Assembly: GCF_030936135.1 (NCBI RefSeq)
Contig: NC_082613.1
Span: forward strand, 620,001-684,000
Length of the DNA stretch: 64,000 nucleotides
Source of the DNA: Gavia stellata
Lineage: Eukaryota; Chordata; Aves; Gaviiformes; Gaviidae
Direction of reading: 5' to 3'
The notes beneath the pieces are model-generated. The model did no database searches and had not been told where the DNA came from. It saw only the letters and a program-made list of their open reading frames with translations. A program made the translations under genes and the position numbers. The first letter of the stretch is position 1; the number at the start of each line of letters is the position of its first letter. Shown in pieces: positions 25,001 through 37,000 of the stretch.

Positions 25001-28000
25001 AATGCCGGGGCCATGTGCAGCTGGGCTGACAAGTCTTACCTGCTATCTCCTGGAAAGTGGTGGTCTATGCTTTGAAAAGGGCTGTGCATTGAACTCAACT
25101 GATGTACTTTTTGCCTTTTTATTAACCATTTTGTCTTGTCTCAGGTTCATGGAGTCCGAACTGGATTTAAATGACATCATTCAGGAAATGCATGTGATTG
25201 CGACAATGCCAGACCTGTATCACCTGCTGGTGGAGCTGAATGCTGTGCAGTCTCTCCTCGGGCTGCTGGGACACGACAACACAGATATCCTTCAGTTGTT
25301 AAAGCAACTCTCATGTGAGAGGCTTTCTACAGACTTTTCTGTAATCTCTTATATCCTGCTTTCACAGGCTCCTGTATGTGTTTTTATCTTCTTTCCCATC
25401 GCACTGAATTTATGTCTTTTTTTTTTTTCCAAGTGAAAGCCTTCTTTGTTCAAGTAATATTGATTCTGAATTTTTTCAGTGCTGTTATTCTCCTTTCTTG
25501 TTTTATGACCCTTTCATCTAGGTTTGAGTGGCTGTGTTAGAGTGTGAACAGATGAACAATACAGGAAAAGCTAAGGTGTGGGCTTAGCAGTGTATAGCCT
25601 TGAACTGTGTGCAAACTTTGTCCGGAGTAGCCCCCAGTAAAAATGAAATCCATTTACCCCTTTTTGTTGAGACCTGAGCTGTCACGCTTTCAGCTATTTG
25701 CCATGGACTAGCTCACCACAGTGCTACACCTTAGTTTGTAAATGTGGTAAATTCTTTGTGTGTCCATACCTTTAATTTGGTGTGCTCAGAGCTTAAGGTT
25801 GTGGGTAGCCCCTCTGGTTACGTAAATATTCAGAGACGTTTCCACGCTCAGTCAGTTCTTGTGTCACTGAACCTGATCCCTATGTACATCTGTCTCTTCT
25901 TCCTCTGAAGATCTGAGGACATCTCAGAGAGAGTTTTCTGTCTATACTGTTAAAGATTTTGGTAGTTTTGAAGAAAAACAGTGTCATTTTTTGAGTATCT
26001 TGGTACCTTGATGCTTAGCCTTCAGCAGATAAATAGAACTATGCCTGGCTTACCATTGTGCAGTCTTTAAAAGTAAAGCTCAGCCTGCATTGCTTGTAAA
26101 ATATTCTACAGTAGATTAAGCTGAAAAATTGTGACATGATTTGAGAGATCGTGTGTCTGTGTCCTGACAAACATTAGTGAATGGAGGGAGCAGTGAAGCC
26201 CAGTGGAAAGGGCACTGGGCTTAGACTTGGGACTACAGCAGGCTTTTCTTTTTCTCTTTTTATTGGTTCATGACCTTAGGGAAGTAATTTATTCTTTACT
26301 TCTTTTCTTTATGTGTACCAGCTTTTCTGAGGTGTTTGGAAATGCGCAATGTTAAAAGGACTGTTAGTGCTAAATGTTGTGGTCTGATGCACAGATCTTG
26401 GCTTTCTTTTTTAGCGCTTTTCCTTATAGTACTATGTATTAAGAATTCATAATTCATTCTTTCTAAGTGGGTGCAGTGATCTGAAGATAAAAACAAAAAG
26501 TAAATATTTTATTGCATACCAGTTTATATTAGAAAGCACTGCTTACGTGTTTGGCTATTTTGACTTGTATCTAGCTGAACCTTGATGTGGTGAATGCTGG
26601 TCCCTGCAAAACAGCAAACACCACAGCTTTACTTATCGGTGATCTGTAATGGAAATTACTCTCAAGTAAATGATTGTTAAGAATTTACTGTTGTACAGTG
26701 GGAAACACCTACTGTGCATAAGCAGTTTCACGGCTACCATAGTTTCATTACTTTTTTTTTTTTTTTGCCAGACTCTGCAGGCTTTTGTGTACTATGTGCA
26801 TGGCATTAAAATCTTATACTGAATTTCTCATTCACAGGGAAAATATAAACTATGGGGATTTTGACTGGAATAGCAGAGCTGATTCATAGCTGGAGTGCAC
26901 GGGAGTAAGCTTGCTTTGTCCTTTCAGCCATGAAAAGCTGTGTCCTAGGGTCACTGCTGCTGTCAAAGACTTGTCGGTATTTCCACTGTGAACTCTTTTT
27001 AATTGGTTTGCACCTTGCCTGTCAGTTTACGGGTAGAAATTTGGCCTGTGAATTGCAATTTTGGGAAAAGTATATTACTTGTTATAAAACTGCTGAAGTG
27101 TTTTCAGATCTGTTGGAAGCAGGACACAGGCTGTAGTAATGCCTCTTCACTGTGTTGCTGCTGCTTATGTACAGGATAGAAATGCTATTAAGTGAAGCAT
27201 CTAGACGTAAAACTAAATTGATATAGCTCAAGTTTTCTAATGACTTTTTGTTAAAACAAATGGCAAAAGATTTTAAGAATGAGTTCTTCCAAGGAGAGAA
27301 CTAAACAAATGGCTCTTCAGATGTGATTTAAATGTAGTGTCTAGAGGGACTAATGCAAGGAGACAAAAGCAATGTCCAGGGGGAGCAAATAATCTGCTGA
27401 ATGCAGTTTTACACAAAACATGTGAATGAAAGATGATCACCGACAAGATTTTATTAATGAAAGACAGGAAAGCTTCAAGTGAGGTTTTGCTTTTCTCCCA
27501 AATTTTATGGGACAACTGATACTCTCACTAGAAACCTCCACAGAAGCTCCCTAGACAGGAGTGCCCTGTAAGATGAACTCTTCTGACTGCTAGAGTTCTT
27601 GGCTGTGCACTCTCAGAAAGATCTGGCTCAGTTGTCTTTATACCACCCAGTAGGTAGCAGTAGTCTTCAGTTAGTTCCTCCCTTAGCCTTCTCTTCTACG
27701 GGTTGATCAAACCCCATTCCCTCAGTCTTTCCTCATACGTCATGTGCTAGCCCCCTGACCATCTCAATGGTCCTCCACTATCCTGAGTCCAGTATGCCAA
27801 GGTCTCTCTTTTACTGGGAGAGCCCACAACTGAAGAAAATATTCTATGTGTTGCCTCATGAGTGCCAAGCAGCAGGTAAGAATTCCTTCTCTTGACCTGC
27901 TGGTTTTGCTCGTGCTAATGCAGTGCAGTCTGTGATTAGCCTTTGTCACTGCAGTGGCACACTGCTGACTCGCCTTCAACTTGTCCACCAGAACTTCCAG

Positions 28001-31000
28001 ATTCTCTTCTGCAGAGCTTACCTCTCCAGTCAGCCCCAGCGCGTGGGCTTGTTCCCTCCCAGGTACAGGACTTTGCATTTGCTGAACTTCACGAGGTTCC
28101 TATTGGCCCGTTCCTCCAGCTTTTGTTAATTAATAGTTTATTCCTTGCAGAATAAATGTAAGGCAGGTTATTTTCTCTTAACTTGCTTATTGAGTTGCGC
28201 TCCAACTTGCTTTTAAAAATTGTACCCTGGCACCTTTGACCATATTTTTGTATAAGCACGAGTGACTGCCCAGTGAGGAGTAACCACTCTTCTGTTTGGT
28301 TCCTGATGGCAGCTACAACTGGAAGTGACATCTACCCATCAAAAAAACGTACAGATAGCTTTGGCTTGGTTAAGGAGTGCTGTAGAGTATAAAGAAAGTG
28401 GTAGTCTTACTGATACACGTCTTCTGCAGCACCTAGACACAGGTTAGCTTGCAACTGGGACAGGCAGCTCTCTTACAGCCTTTCCTGAGACTGGACAAGT
28501 CACGACTGAAACCTTGCTAAGAAAAGATAGATGAAAATACTTTTCCTACTGCTGCTTGTGTGTCTGAGCAAATGCACAAATAGGAGAACTGGGAGGCTGG
28601 AAAATTAGCCTGTGCATTTTAAAGAGACACATCACAAAGTTGTTATATAGGACATGCAGAAAACTGCATATCCTGCTCTGCCCCAGTGGGACTTGGGCAA
28701 GATTGATCAGCGTGTCTGAGAGAATAGGAAAGTGGGTCTAATGAGGTGGAATACGTCTTGCCGTACAAGAGAGCTGTGTAGCAGTCAGGGGAACCGTGTG
28801 TTATGCAGCCCAGAGTTAATGAGTGAAAATTGGGCTGGCAGAAGCTATGCTGTTCCTGCGAGGTCAGCGGTTAGAGGAGCATGCTGTCCTAATTGGGCCA
28901 GGCAGAAGGAGGTGATCGCTTCTGCTTCCTGCAGTGGCCTTGTTAGGTGTGTGCTGTATCAGGTTAGCAGGGGTATCTCTGAGAGCAGAATACCCAAATC
29001 AGATTATTGTAACTCGTTTCTCTTTGCTTATAGTCAATCTTGACAATGCAAGATGGTGCCTAGTTATATCAACTGTAGCAATTTTGATTTGAAAAAATTA
29101 AAAAATAAGTATCATCAAGAAACAGTAAAATTGCCTGATACAGTAAGCACACAATCACATTTAGTTTTATCATTCTTAATTGTTAGGATTCCCTGATTTT
29201 GGTGCTTATGAGGGCTGTCTGCTGAAGTAGTCTCTGTGCTCTTGGCTCTGGTGTACCTGTGCCTCTCTGCTGTAATGTAGTACCAGTTGTTTTGGATCGT
29301 GTCATGAGCAATCTGCTTTTGATATTAAATGTGTCTGCCTCTGTGTTGGTTGTCCTTAACACCTAGCACATGTTTCCATAGCTGTGGTAGACTTGCTTCA
29401 AGAACTGACTGATATAGATACTCTCCATGAGAGTGAAGAAGGAGCTGAAGTCCTCATAGACGCTCTAGTAAGTAGTAAACTCCAGATTATTTTAATGCCT
29501 GAGCAACATCTACCTTATACAGCACAGCAGCGAATACTCTGGACTACCTCGCTTTTTGCAGCTGTGGTTATCCGTATTGCCAACACCACAATGAAGTTAG
29601 CCAGGTCAGGAGCCTTCTCTCTTGTAGCTGAAATGCTGTATTGAGGACCACGATGGGTGTTTTTAACGGAATGCCAGAGTTTGGGGAGTAGGTTCTTCTT
29701 GCACCATGTTTACCACTTCTTTCTTGGAAGGAACACGCTCATATTGCAAAATTTGTGTAGGCTGGGAGATTTTTTTGTGCAGGGAGGGAGAATGAAGTAA
29801 TATTTGTTACTTGGACAGTGTCCTATTGAAAATAGGAGCTTAATTTGCATTTTTCTTCCTTCTTGCGGGAAAGGGTGACCTCTGTTCACCCGTGAAAAAT
29901 CGAAGTTTGTGGCAGGGCTCAGATTGTTATCTGAAGGACAGCGGGACTATTGTTAGACTGAAAGATCACCTGTTGCACGGGAGACCAGTAGTCTTCTACC
30001 CTGTAACTCTTGCTTTGAACCCAAAAATCTGTGCTTGAACTGGGACATCTGTTGTTATAGTGAGGGTACGTGGTTTTCTTAAGAAGTAAAAGCGTGAAAG
30101 TTTTCATGTGACAAAGCTAATGAATTTTAAGGGTGGAGGAGGGTTTAGAGGTAACGATCCTTTTTGGCATAGAGATTAAACAACCCCAGAAAGTTATCTA
30201 ACGGCAGTAGAAGATGCATTGCTCGGTCTTAAGTGCTCCCTGCCTGGCTAACTCTCTTGAGTGCCTCTTGGCCTCCGCGGTGGTGGACTTCCCCTTTTCC
30301 TGGCATTTGTGCTGGATGCCTCCTGCTCCTTGGCTGCAGGAGGAGGATGCTGAACTGAGCAGAAGCCCTCTGGAGAACTGATGCCCAGCAAAACTTGAGA
30401 TTTACATGTCTGTCCTACCTTTGGGCAGCTTCTGCTAGTGAATTGCTGTGTTTGTGAATCACAGTGGCTGTGTCCTGTTCTGTAACTATTATGTTGAAAT
30501 TGAAAGGTGGGGAATTACAGGTTTTCTTTTGTTTGCTTTGTTTGGCTGCTCTGTTTTCTCCTACAATCCTTCTTGTCCAGTCACTATAATGTTACCTTCC
30601 AAAGGTTAATGACAGTGGCCCGGAGCCGAGTTCCTCCAGCTGGCCTCTGGGCTGTTCTTAATTACTCTGCCTTCGTGGGAAGATTGCTGGATGAAGGAAG
30701 TGGTAGAGAGGAACTGCTAGAGAAGATGTTTTCTATAAAATGTGCAGAGAGGTAGTAAATCAAGCAAAGTTCTTTCTCTGTTTTCCTTGTCACCAGCCCA
30801 CTGATAATAGCCAAGTTTTAGAGGTTTTATTGTCCTCTTTGAAAGAAACAGGTCAGGCATATCTTGGGAGAAATGTTTAGGTATCTGCTTTTTAGATTAC
30901 TTTTTTTTTTTTTGGAGGAAAGTAGATATAATGTAGGGTATCTGTGAAGATTGTTGCACTACCTTCCACAGCAGCTGATACTTGTATTTTTTTCCACGTG

Positions 31001-34000
31001 TTCACTGGGCCCAAAGCTAGTTAACAGTGTTTGAATTGGAAATGTTATTTTGCTTAACTCTTCCAAGCTTATGTCCACAATGGAAAGTTAGCCAAAGTCA
31101 AGCTGGACTCTGTCCAATTGCAGCTTTAAAAGCATACTTCTTGTGTTAGCTTTTTGATTAGGAGGCTCCACCTGCAGATATGGGTTCCTGCTCCTGCTGT
31201 TCATTTGTCTGGGTTTCGTTAGCTCGCTGAAGTCAACTTGGTACATTCGTCTTGCTAGAATATAAATGCAAGGCTTCGACTGGTGATAATTCAGCTTTTG
31301 GATTTGAATTTGCCTGTGTGAGTATTGTTCCTTCAGCTTTTTGTACCTTTTAAGGTGGAAGATACAACAAAAACGTAGGCAGAACAGGAGTAAACAGTTG
31401 AAAGTGGAGTGGCTTGCAGAGCTGACAGCTAGCCCATCCGTGGTGGTTTGTGGTGTCTCACACTTAAGAATTCTGAGGGATTATAAATCAGTCAGGCTGG
31501 TTCAGGAAATAAGACTGTGATAAGGTGCATGTTTTCCTCCAGACGTTTTTCTGTTTAATCTGAAACACAAAAGTTGTTTAATTAATTGGGACAAACATAG
31601 TGGCAGATTTACTTGGTGATTCCTTCACTTCCTCTGAGATTTTAGAGCACGATTGTTAATGTCTTCTGATCATGTCTGGCAGGATGTTTCAGTAGGGCTT
31701 ATTTGATTTTTATTATTTATTAACACACACACACCCCCCACCCCACCCTCGTTCTTTCTCCTTCATCGATCTTTTTTCAGTCGTCTTTCTTATCTTTTTA
31801 TCTTTCCCATGACCCCGGTGATTTAGGTGGAGGGCCAGGTCGTGGCCTTGTTGGTCCAGAATTTAGAGCGCCTGGATGAAAGTGTGAAAGAGGAAGCTGA
31901 TGGTGTCCACAACACACTGGGTAAGTGGCTGTTGCACAGCCTCTCGCTTCTTCCTGTATTTTGTACAAACGGGGGGTGGGTCATCCCTCCCCTGCCTTTC
32001 CTCCCTACCTTCTTTCCTCTCGAACTGCCAACACTAGGGTAGAGGACCTAGTGCAGCTTTCGTTCAAGCACAACTTTAACTCACGGTAAAGCCTGGTCCC
32101 CTGAGCCAGCGTTTGTCTCCTGACTGCTGGTAAGGTGCCTCTTCCCAAAGTGGTTACATAGGGAGGTGCTGGTACATGGACGAAACTGCACCGCACGAGA
32201 GTGAGTGCTCCACTGCCCGTGTATTTACCGTGTACTTATCTGTGAGCCATACTTACTCCATTAGAGCTGTTTATATCTTAGCAATATATTTAACTTTCAG
32301 GTAGTAAAACATTTGCGTTTCATATAAGTACATCATTACCTCTCTGTTCCCCAGTCTTTGCACAGCACAGTAACTGCTTTGCAGTGTGTTGCCACTATTA
32401 GCATTTAGACCATCATCCACTCCTTTCAGTCATTTGAGATTGTATCTTCCCGAAGACTGGAAGAATGAGAGAGATTGGAAACGTTGAGTTTTGGAATTTT
32501 TACTGCCGCTGTTGTTTTTAGTTTAGTTTTGCACTGTGAGAATTGCTGCTGGAGTAAAGGGAAGTATCTTAGGCTTCTTCCAGCAGGAGCTGGTGTCATG
32601 CTGAGGATGGACCATGTGGGCAGTGTAAAAACTGAGAGGGTATCGTACACCTGAGCTTTAAGTCTCACTTAAAAAAAGAAAAAAGGTAGTTTTGTGAATA
32701 AGATGTAACTTTGAGAAGAGCAGTGCAGCCCTAAGAAGGACCTGGCAAAGCAGCGTTGATACAGGCCTGAGTTGAACTGCAGGTGGGGAAAAACATCTGT
32801 TTTCTGTGTCTGTCTTCTCAGCGATCGTTGAGAACATGGCAGAGTTCCGACCAGAGATGTGCACAGAAGCTGCGCAGCAAGGCCTAATGCAGTGGTTGCT
32901 CAAGAGGCTGAAGGTAAGCTTGTTTTCCTCTTGTCATTTGGGGGATATCACAATAAAAACTGACAGGCCAGTGATCTGGAAGCTGGTGTGCTTGAGATGG
33001 TGTTTGGCACAATGTTAAAGGCCCAAGGCTATTTTCTGTGTGTACAGGTTATCTTTACGATAAGTTCTAACATCTGTGAATACAGTGGATTCAAAACTCT
33101 CCTCAAACTGGGAAGTATGTCCCTTTTATTATAACCTAGCAAAATTGAAGGAGTTGGCTTTATGTGTAAGAAGCTCTACACAATGCAATGCAAGTCTGTG
33201 AGTAGAAGTACTCGCATTTTCGTAGTGTTTGCCTGGAGGAGTATCTAATGTTGAGTCTTCTTGAACGTCTTTGGGTTTTACTTGTTTCTATGGGAGTGCT
33301 TTTTGTTAACATGTCCCTAATCCTGCCGTGAGAACTATGGTTTTTCCTGCAGCGTTGGACCCTTCACAGCGCTACAAAACAGCACTGGGGCTCCAGCCAC
33401 TGATGTGGTTGTCCCCAGTAGCTGCAATATCACCACGTTCCTAGCTCAGGCATCAGTAGTGCTAGAGCTCTGCCAGCGCCCACCTTCCTTCTAAAGACCA
33501 GTTAGCGATGTTTTAAGTTCGTACTTAAAATAAGCCAGTTTTGTGCATTTGTGGGTGTTGGAGAAGCCAAGTTAAGGACAAAAAGTTAGAATTCAGGGTT
33601 TGTATCCTCTGTGGTTTTAGTTTAAATGGACGTACTTCTGCCTTGTCTTTATGTTGTAAATGTCTTACAGTAGAAGGTGTCTTTTTTTTCTGTCTGTATG
33701 ATTCCTGTATGGTGGATTCCTGGTCCATGGCTGAGACCCGTAGGAATGTGAAAGCTGAGCAGCGAGCGGGAAAACTAATAAAGACCGTTTTATGCCTTTG
33801 CTTCCCACATTTCTAACACTTTTTTGAGTTTCAAGTGGTGTCTTTGTTTAACTGCTGCTGGTGGTGGCTTTTTCTTTGAACTCATCTAATTGCCTTTTGA
33901 ATTCAAAATTACTTTTTGATACTCTTTTAGCATCCTGTGGCAATGAGTTACACAGTTTAACTCTGTCTTGTGTTAAAAGATGCCTAAACATTCCCTGGAA

Positions 34001-37000
34001 AATGCAGTAGGAAAGGAATGGATATTTCAGCTCTCTTACAGACTAGTGGAGGAAATTTAGCAAACAGATTCTGGCTTTTTCCTAATCCTGTTAGTAATGC
34101 CTTAGCACTTCCGTACTTAAATGTCTTTATGGTTAGAAGGTTTCTGAATCACAGAAATACTCTATTAGCTTTGTAAGTGTGCAGATACCTCTCTGTGCAC
34201 CTCATATACTTGTTAGCAGAAGTAACCTATAATTTCTCGCTACAGGTGGTAACATAATTGTATTCCTTTTGCTTAAAAACAAAAAACGAAGTTAATTTTA
34301 TTCCAGGCGGGTATGTACCGCTGCCTGCCTTGTAATTACTCCTGCAGCTGACAAACGTAGAAACTTGGGGAAGCAAAATAGTCACAACTTGGATTCCCCT
34401 GCTTGGTGCCGCAGAAAATGAATGTTCAAGGTGTTCAAAACTTGGTGCTGAATGTGTCTTTCCTTTGCACTGGCATGTGTTAACTTTGTCTGGGTTTGGG
34501 GATGTGCGATCAGGCAGTTCTTCTTGCTTACACGCTGTCATTGTGGGGAGCCGCAGGCTAATGAAACCCTCGCCCAGGCGCCGCATGCTACTGGCAGCGC
34601 TTGGTCTTGAATCTCTCGCCCTGACAGATGTGGTTAGGATTAAACCAGGATCTCAGCATCTGGGTAGAGTGTTGTGCTGCTGAAGAATGTCTATGGGATG
34701 AGTTTTAAAATCAGGGTTCTGTCTAGGCGTTGGTAAGGACATCTGGCACACAGCATCGAGTGGGAATTTCTGCTTTCTGACTACATTTCAGGTTGCATAA
34801 TTGTATTTTGACTGTCAGAACTGCCTCGGAAAGCTCAGATGGAGAGCTTAATAACTCACTTCTCCGAACATAAGCAGGGTTTGATGATGATGTGCGCAGC
34901 CTTGAGAGAACAGAGCGTGGTTTCCTAACTCTTGCTGGAGGACAGCAGTTGGTACGCACCGTGATAGGAACCAGCAGAGCTGTACGGCACTGGGCGCCTG
35001 CCACCTTCCCACTCTCGTGCCACTGATGGCTTGGAAGTGTTATGTGGTCGCTATAAATACCATCATCTACAGAGTGGCTGGGGAACGTCTGGAATGAAGA
35101 GCTTTTTTTAAAGCCAGTACTTTGTGGCATTTGGGATCTTTCTGCTTTTCATGGTTTTGTGTTGCACGGTGCTTGTGTATCATGACCTTTTCTTTGGTAG
35201 CAGGTCAGGATAATTGGCCCACGCGTAGCCTTGTGCAGGCAGGTTCACTCAGTCAAGCTGCAGGCAGTCGTGCATTTGGGGAAAAAAATTGTGGGTGACA
35301 AATGGTATGTTTTAAGCCTAGTACTCATTGCTTGCTTCCCCCGCCCCCCCGAACAGTGGAATACAAATAGCTGGTAACTGATGATTTTTAAAATTGTTTT
35401 GTTTCTTTTATAAATTTCTTCAGCAAACCAGTTTGCATTATTATCTGATGGGTTAATGTTTAGTCTGTTTCTGTAGATGAAGCAGCCTGGCAGCATGCAA
35501 AATATTGGATTCGGTTCAGAATCCCACTTCAGGCATTCATTATTTTTTTTCCTCTGAGGGGAAAAAAAATTCAGCATTTTGGTTTCATTATGACTTTTTT
35601 TTTAAACATATTTGAATATGGAGGGAATGTATGAAATGAAAGTTATGTGACTATGCAGGCTAAACTGATGTCATGTCTTTCTGATTGTGACATTGTGATC
35701 CTCATACAAAACTCTGGCAGTTGCTCTTTAATGTTACGGTGATGTGTTCTCTGAAATTCTGGTTTTGGTGGCAGGTTCAGACTTTCAGAATAGGGATGTG
35801 CCCACGCACTCATATAACATCACAGAAAATTTATCACAGGAAAGAGATTCTGTGTTGCAAACAATTGGAGACTGTTCTTGGGGGGTTTGAGCCACCTTGG
35901 TCAAATCTACTTATGGAGGACAGCGTGAAGGGTCAGAGCTGAGTTTCCACATGTGCGTGCACAAGCCCACAAACACAGAGACACACACCCACCCTGTCCA
36001 CACCCCGTCACCCCCTAATCAGAGAGAATTACTACTGTTTTGTTATTGAGGCATACTGCAAAATTACCGCTGTTGTATTTCGGCTTAAGTGTTGCTCACA
36101 CATTTGGTGATTTGATTAATGAGTTCTTCAAATCAGTGAAACACAGAGAGCTGTGCCCTGATGAGCCTCTTGTTCCTTCTTCACCAACAGGCTAAGATGC
36201 CTTTTGATGCCAACAAGCTGTACTGCAGTGAGGTGCTGGCTATTTTGCTCCAGAATAACGATGGTGAGACATGCCTCTGGTATCGATATTCTGTTAGGGT
36301 AGGATCCAGGCTTCTTTCAGATCACAACAGCACTCTTCTGCCTTCAGCTTCCTTTTGCTTGTGTTCTCTCTTCCGTGCGTGTGCTTTCCCGTGTACGCAT
36401 GCGCCCTCTCTTTCTCTGCAGCTTCTGTACTCTGCCAAGCCGTATTGATTTTGTTTGCTGATGTATCAGTGTTAGATGGCTGTAAAATCTGACAGTTAGC
36501 TTCATTTTTCTCTCTTTTTTCCCCCCTTCCCCCCACCTCCGTCTAGACAACAGAGAATTGCTTGGGGAGCTGGATGGGATCGATGTGCTGCTTCAGCAGT
36601 TATCTGTGAGTAATTCACATAGAGATTCTGGGTGTAGTACTGTCTTAGCAACCTGTAGATACTGAAGCACAGCAGTGCTTTATATTTAGTGGTGGCATAG
36701 TTCCTGAATAATTTCCACGCAAGTGTATCATCCATGGTAAGTGACAATAATCCCTGTTTTAAAGATGTTAACGTTGAGGTACACAGAAGTTAAATGATTT
36801 TGTTACAATTGCATAGCAAGTTGGAGATAGGCAGGGTTGGAATTTGGCCATCTTCAGCATTCTCCACTCCAAGCACTGGGCTGCATTGTACCTACATTTG
36901 AGCTAGCTGAAGATAATGTGTTCTTAGTTCAGGTATATTTCTTGAGGTAGTACTGTCTGCAGCACCCTCCGGTATGCGTTGTGCCTAGGAGTTCTCTGGT

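Larger units (their letters stand above)
25285..29369 (+). other. CTNNBL1 intron 4: U12-type AT-AC intron
   Basis: The 5' end is ATATCCTT, the exact consensus of the U12-dependent AT-AC class. Near the 3' end, GTCCTTAAC (29,352-29,360) matches the U12 branch-site consensus TTCCTTAAC at eight of nine positions. The branch adenosine lies about ten bases before the AC end (29,368-29,369), the usual short U12 spacing. There is no polypyrimidine tract next to the acceptor, also typical of the class. Removing exactly this interval yields the conserved protein. The intron holds an antisense CR1 relic and a MIR-like SINE. Confidence 0.93.

Noticed and set aside
25002..25436. 144-codon open frame reading through exon 4 into both introns
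   Set aside because: Only 25,145-25,284 is conserved; the rest is intron sequence left open by chance.
34880..35030. Possible C/D-box snoRNA (TGATGATG followed by CTGATGG)
   Set aside because: No terminal stem, no convincing C'/D' boxes and spacing too long; I know of no snoRNA in this host gene.
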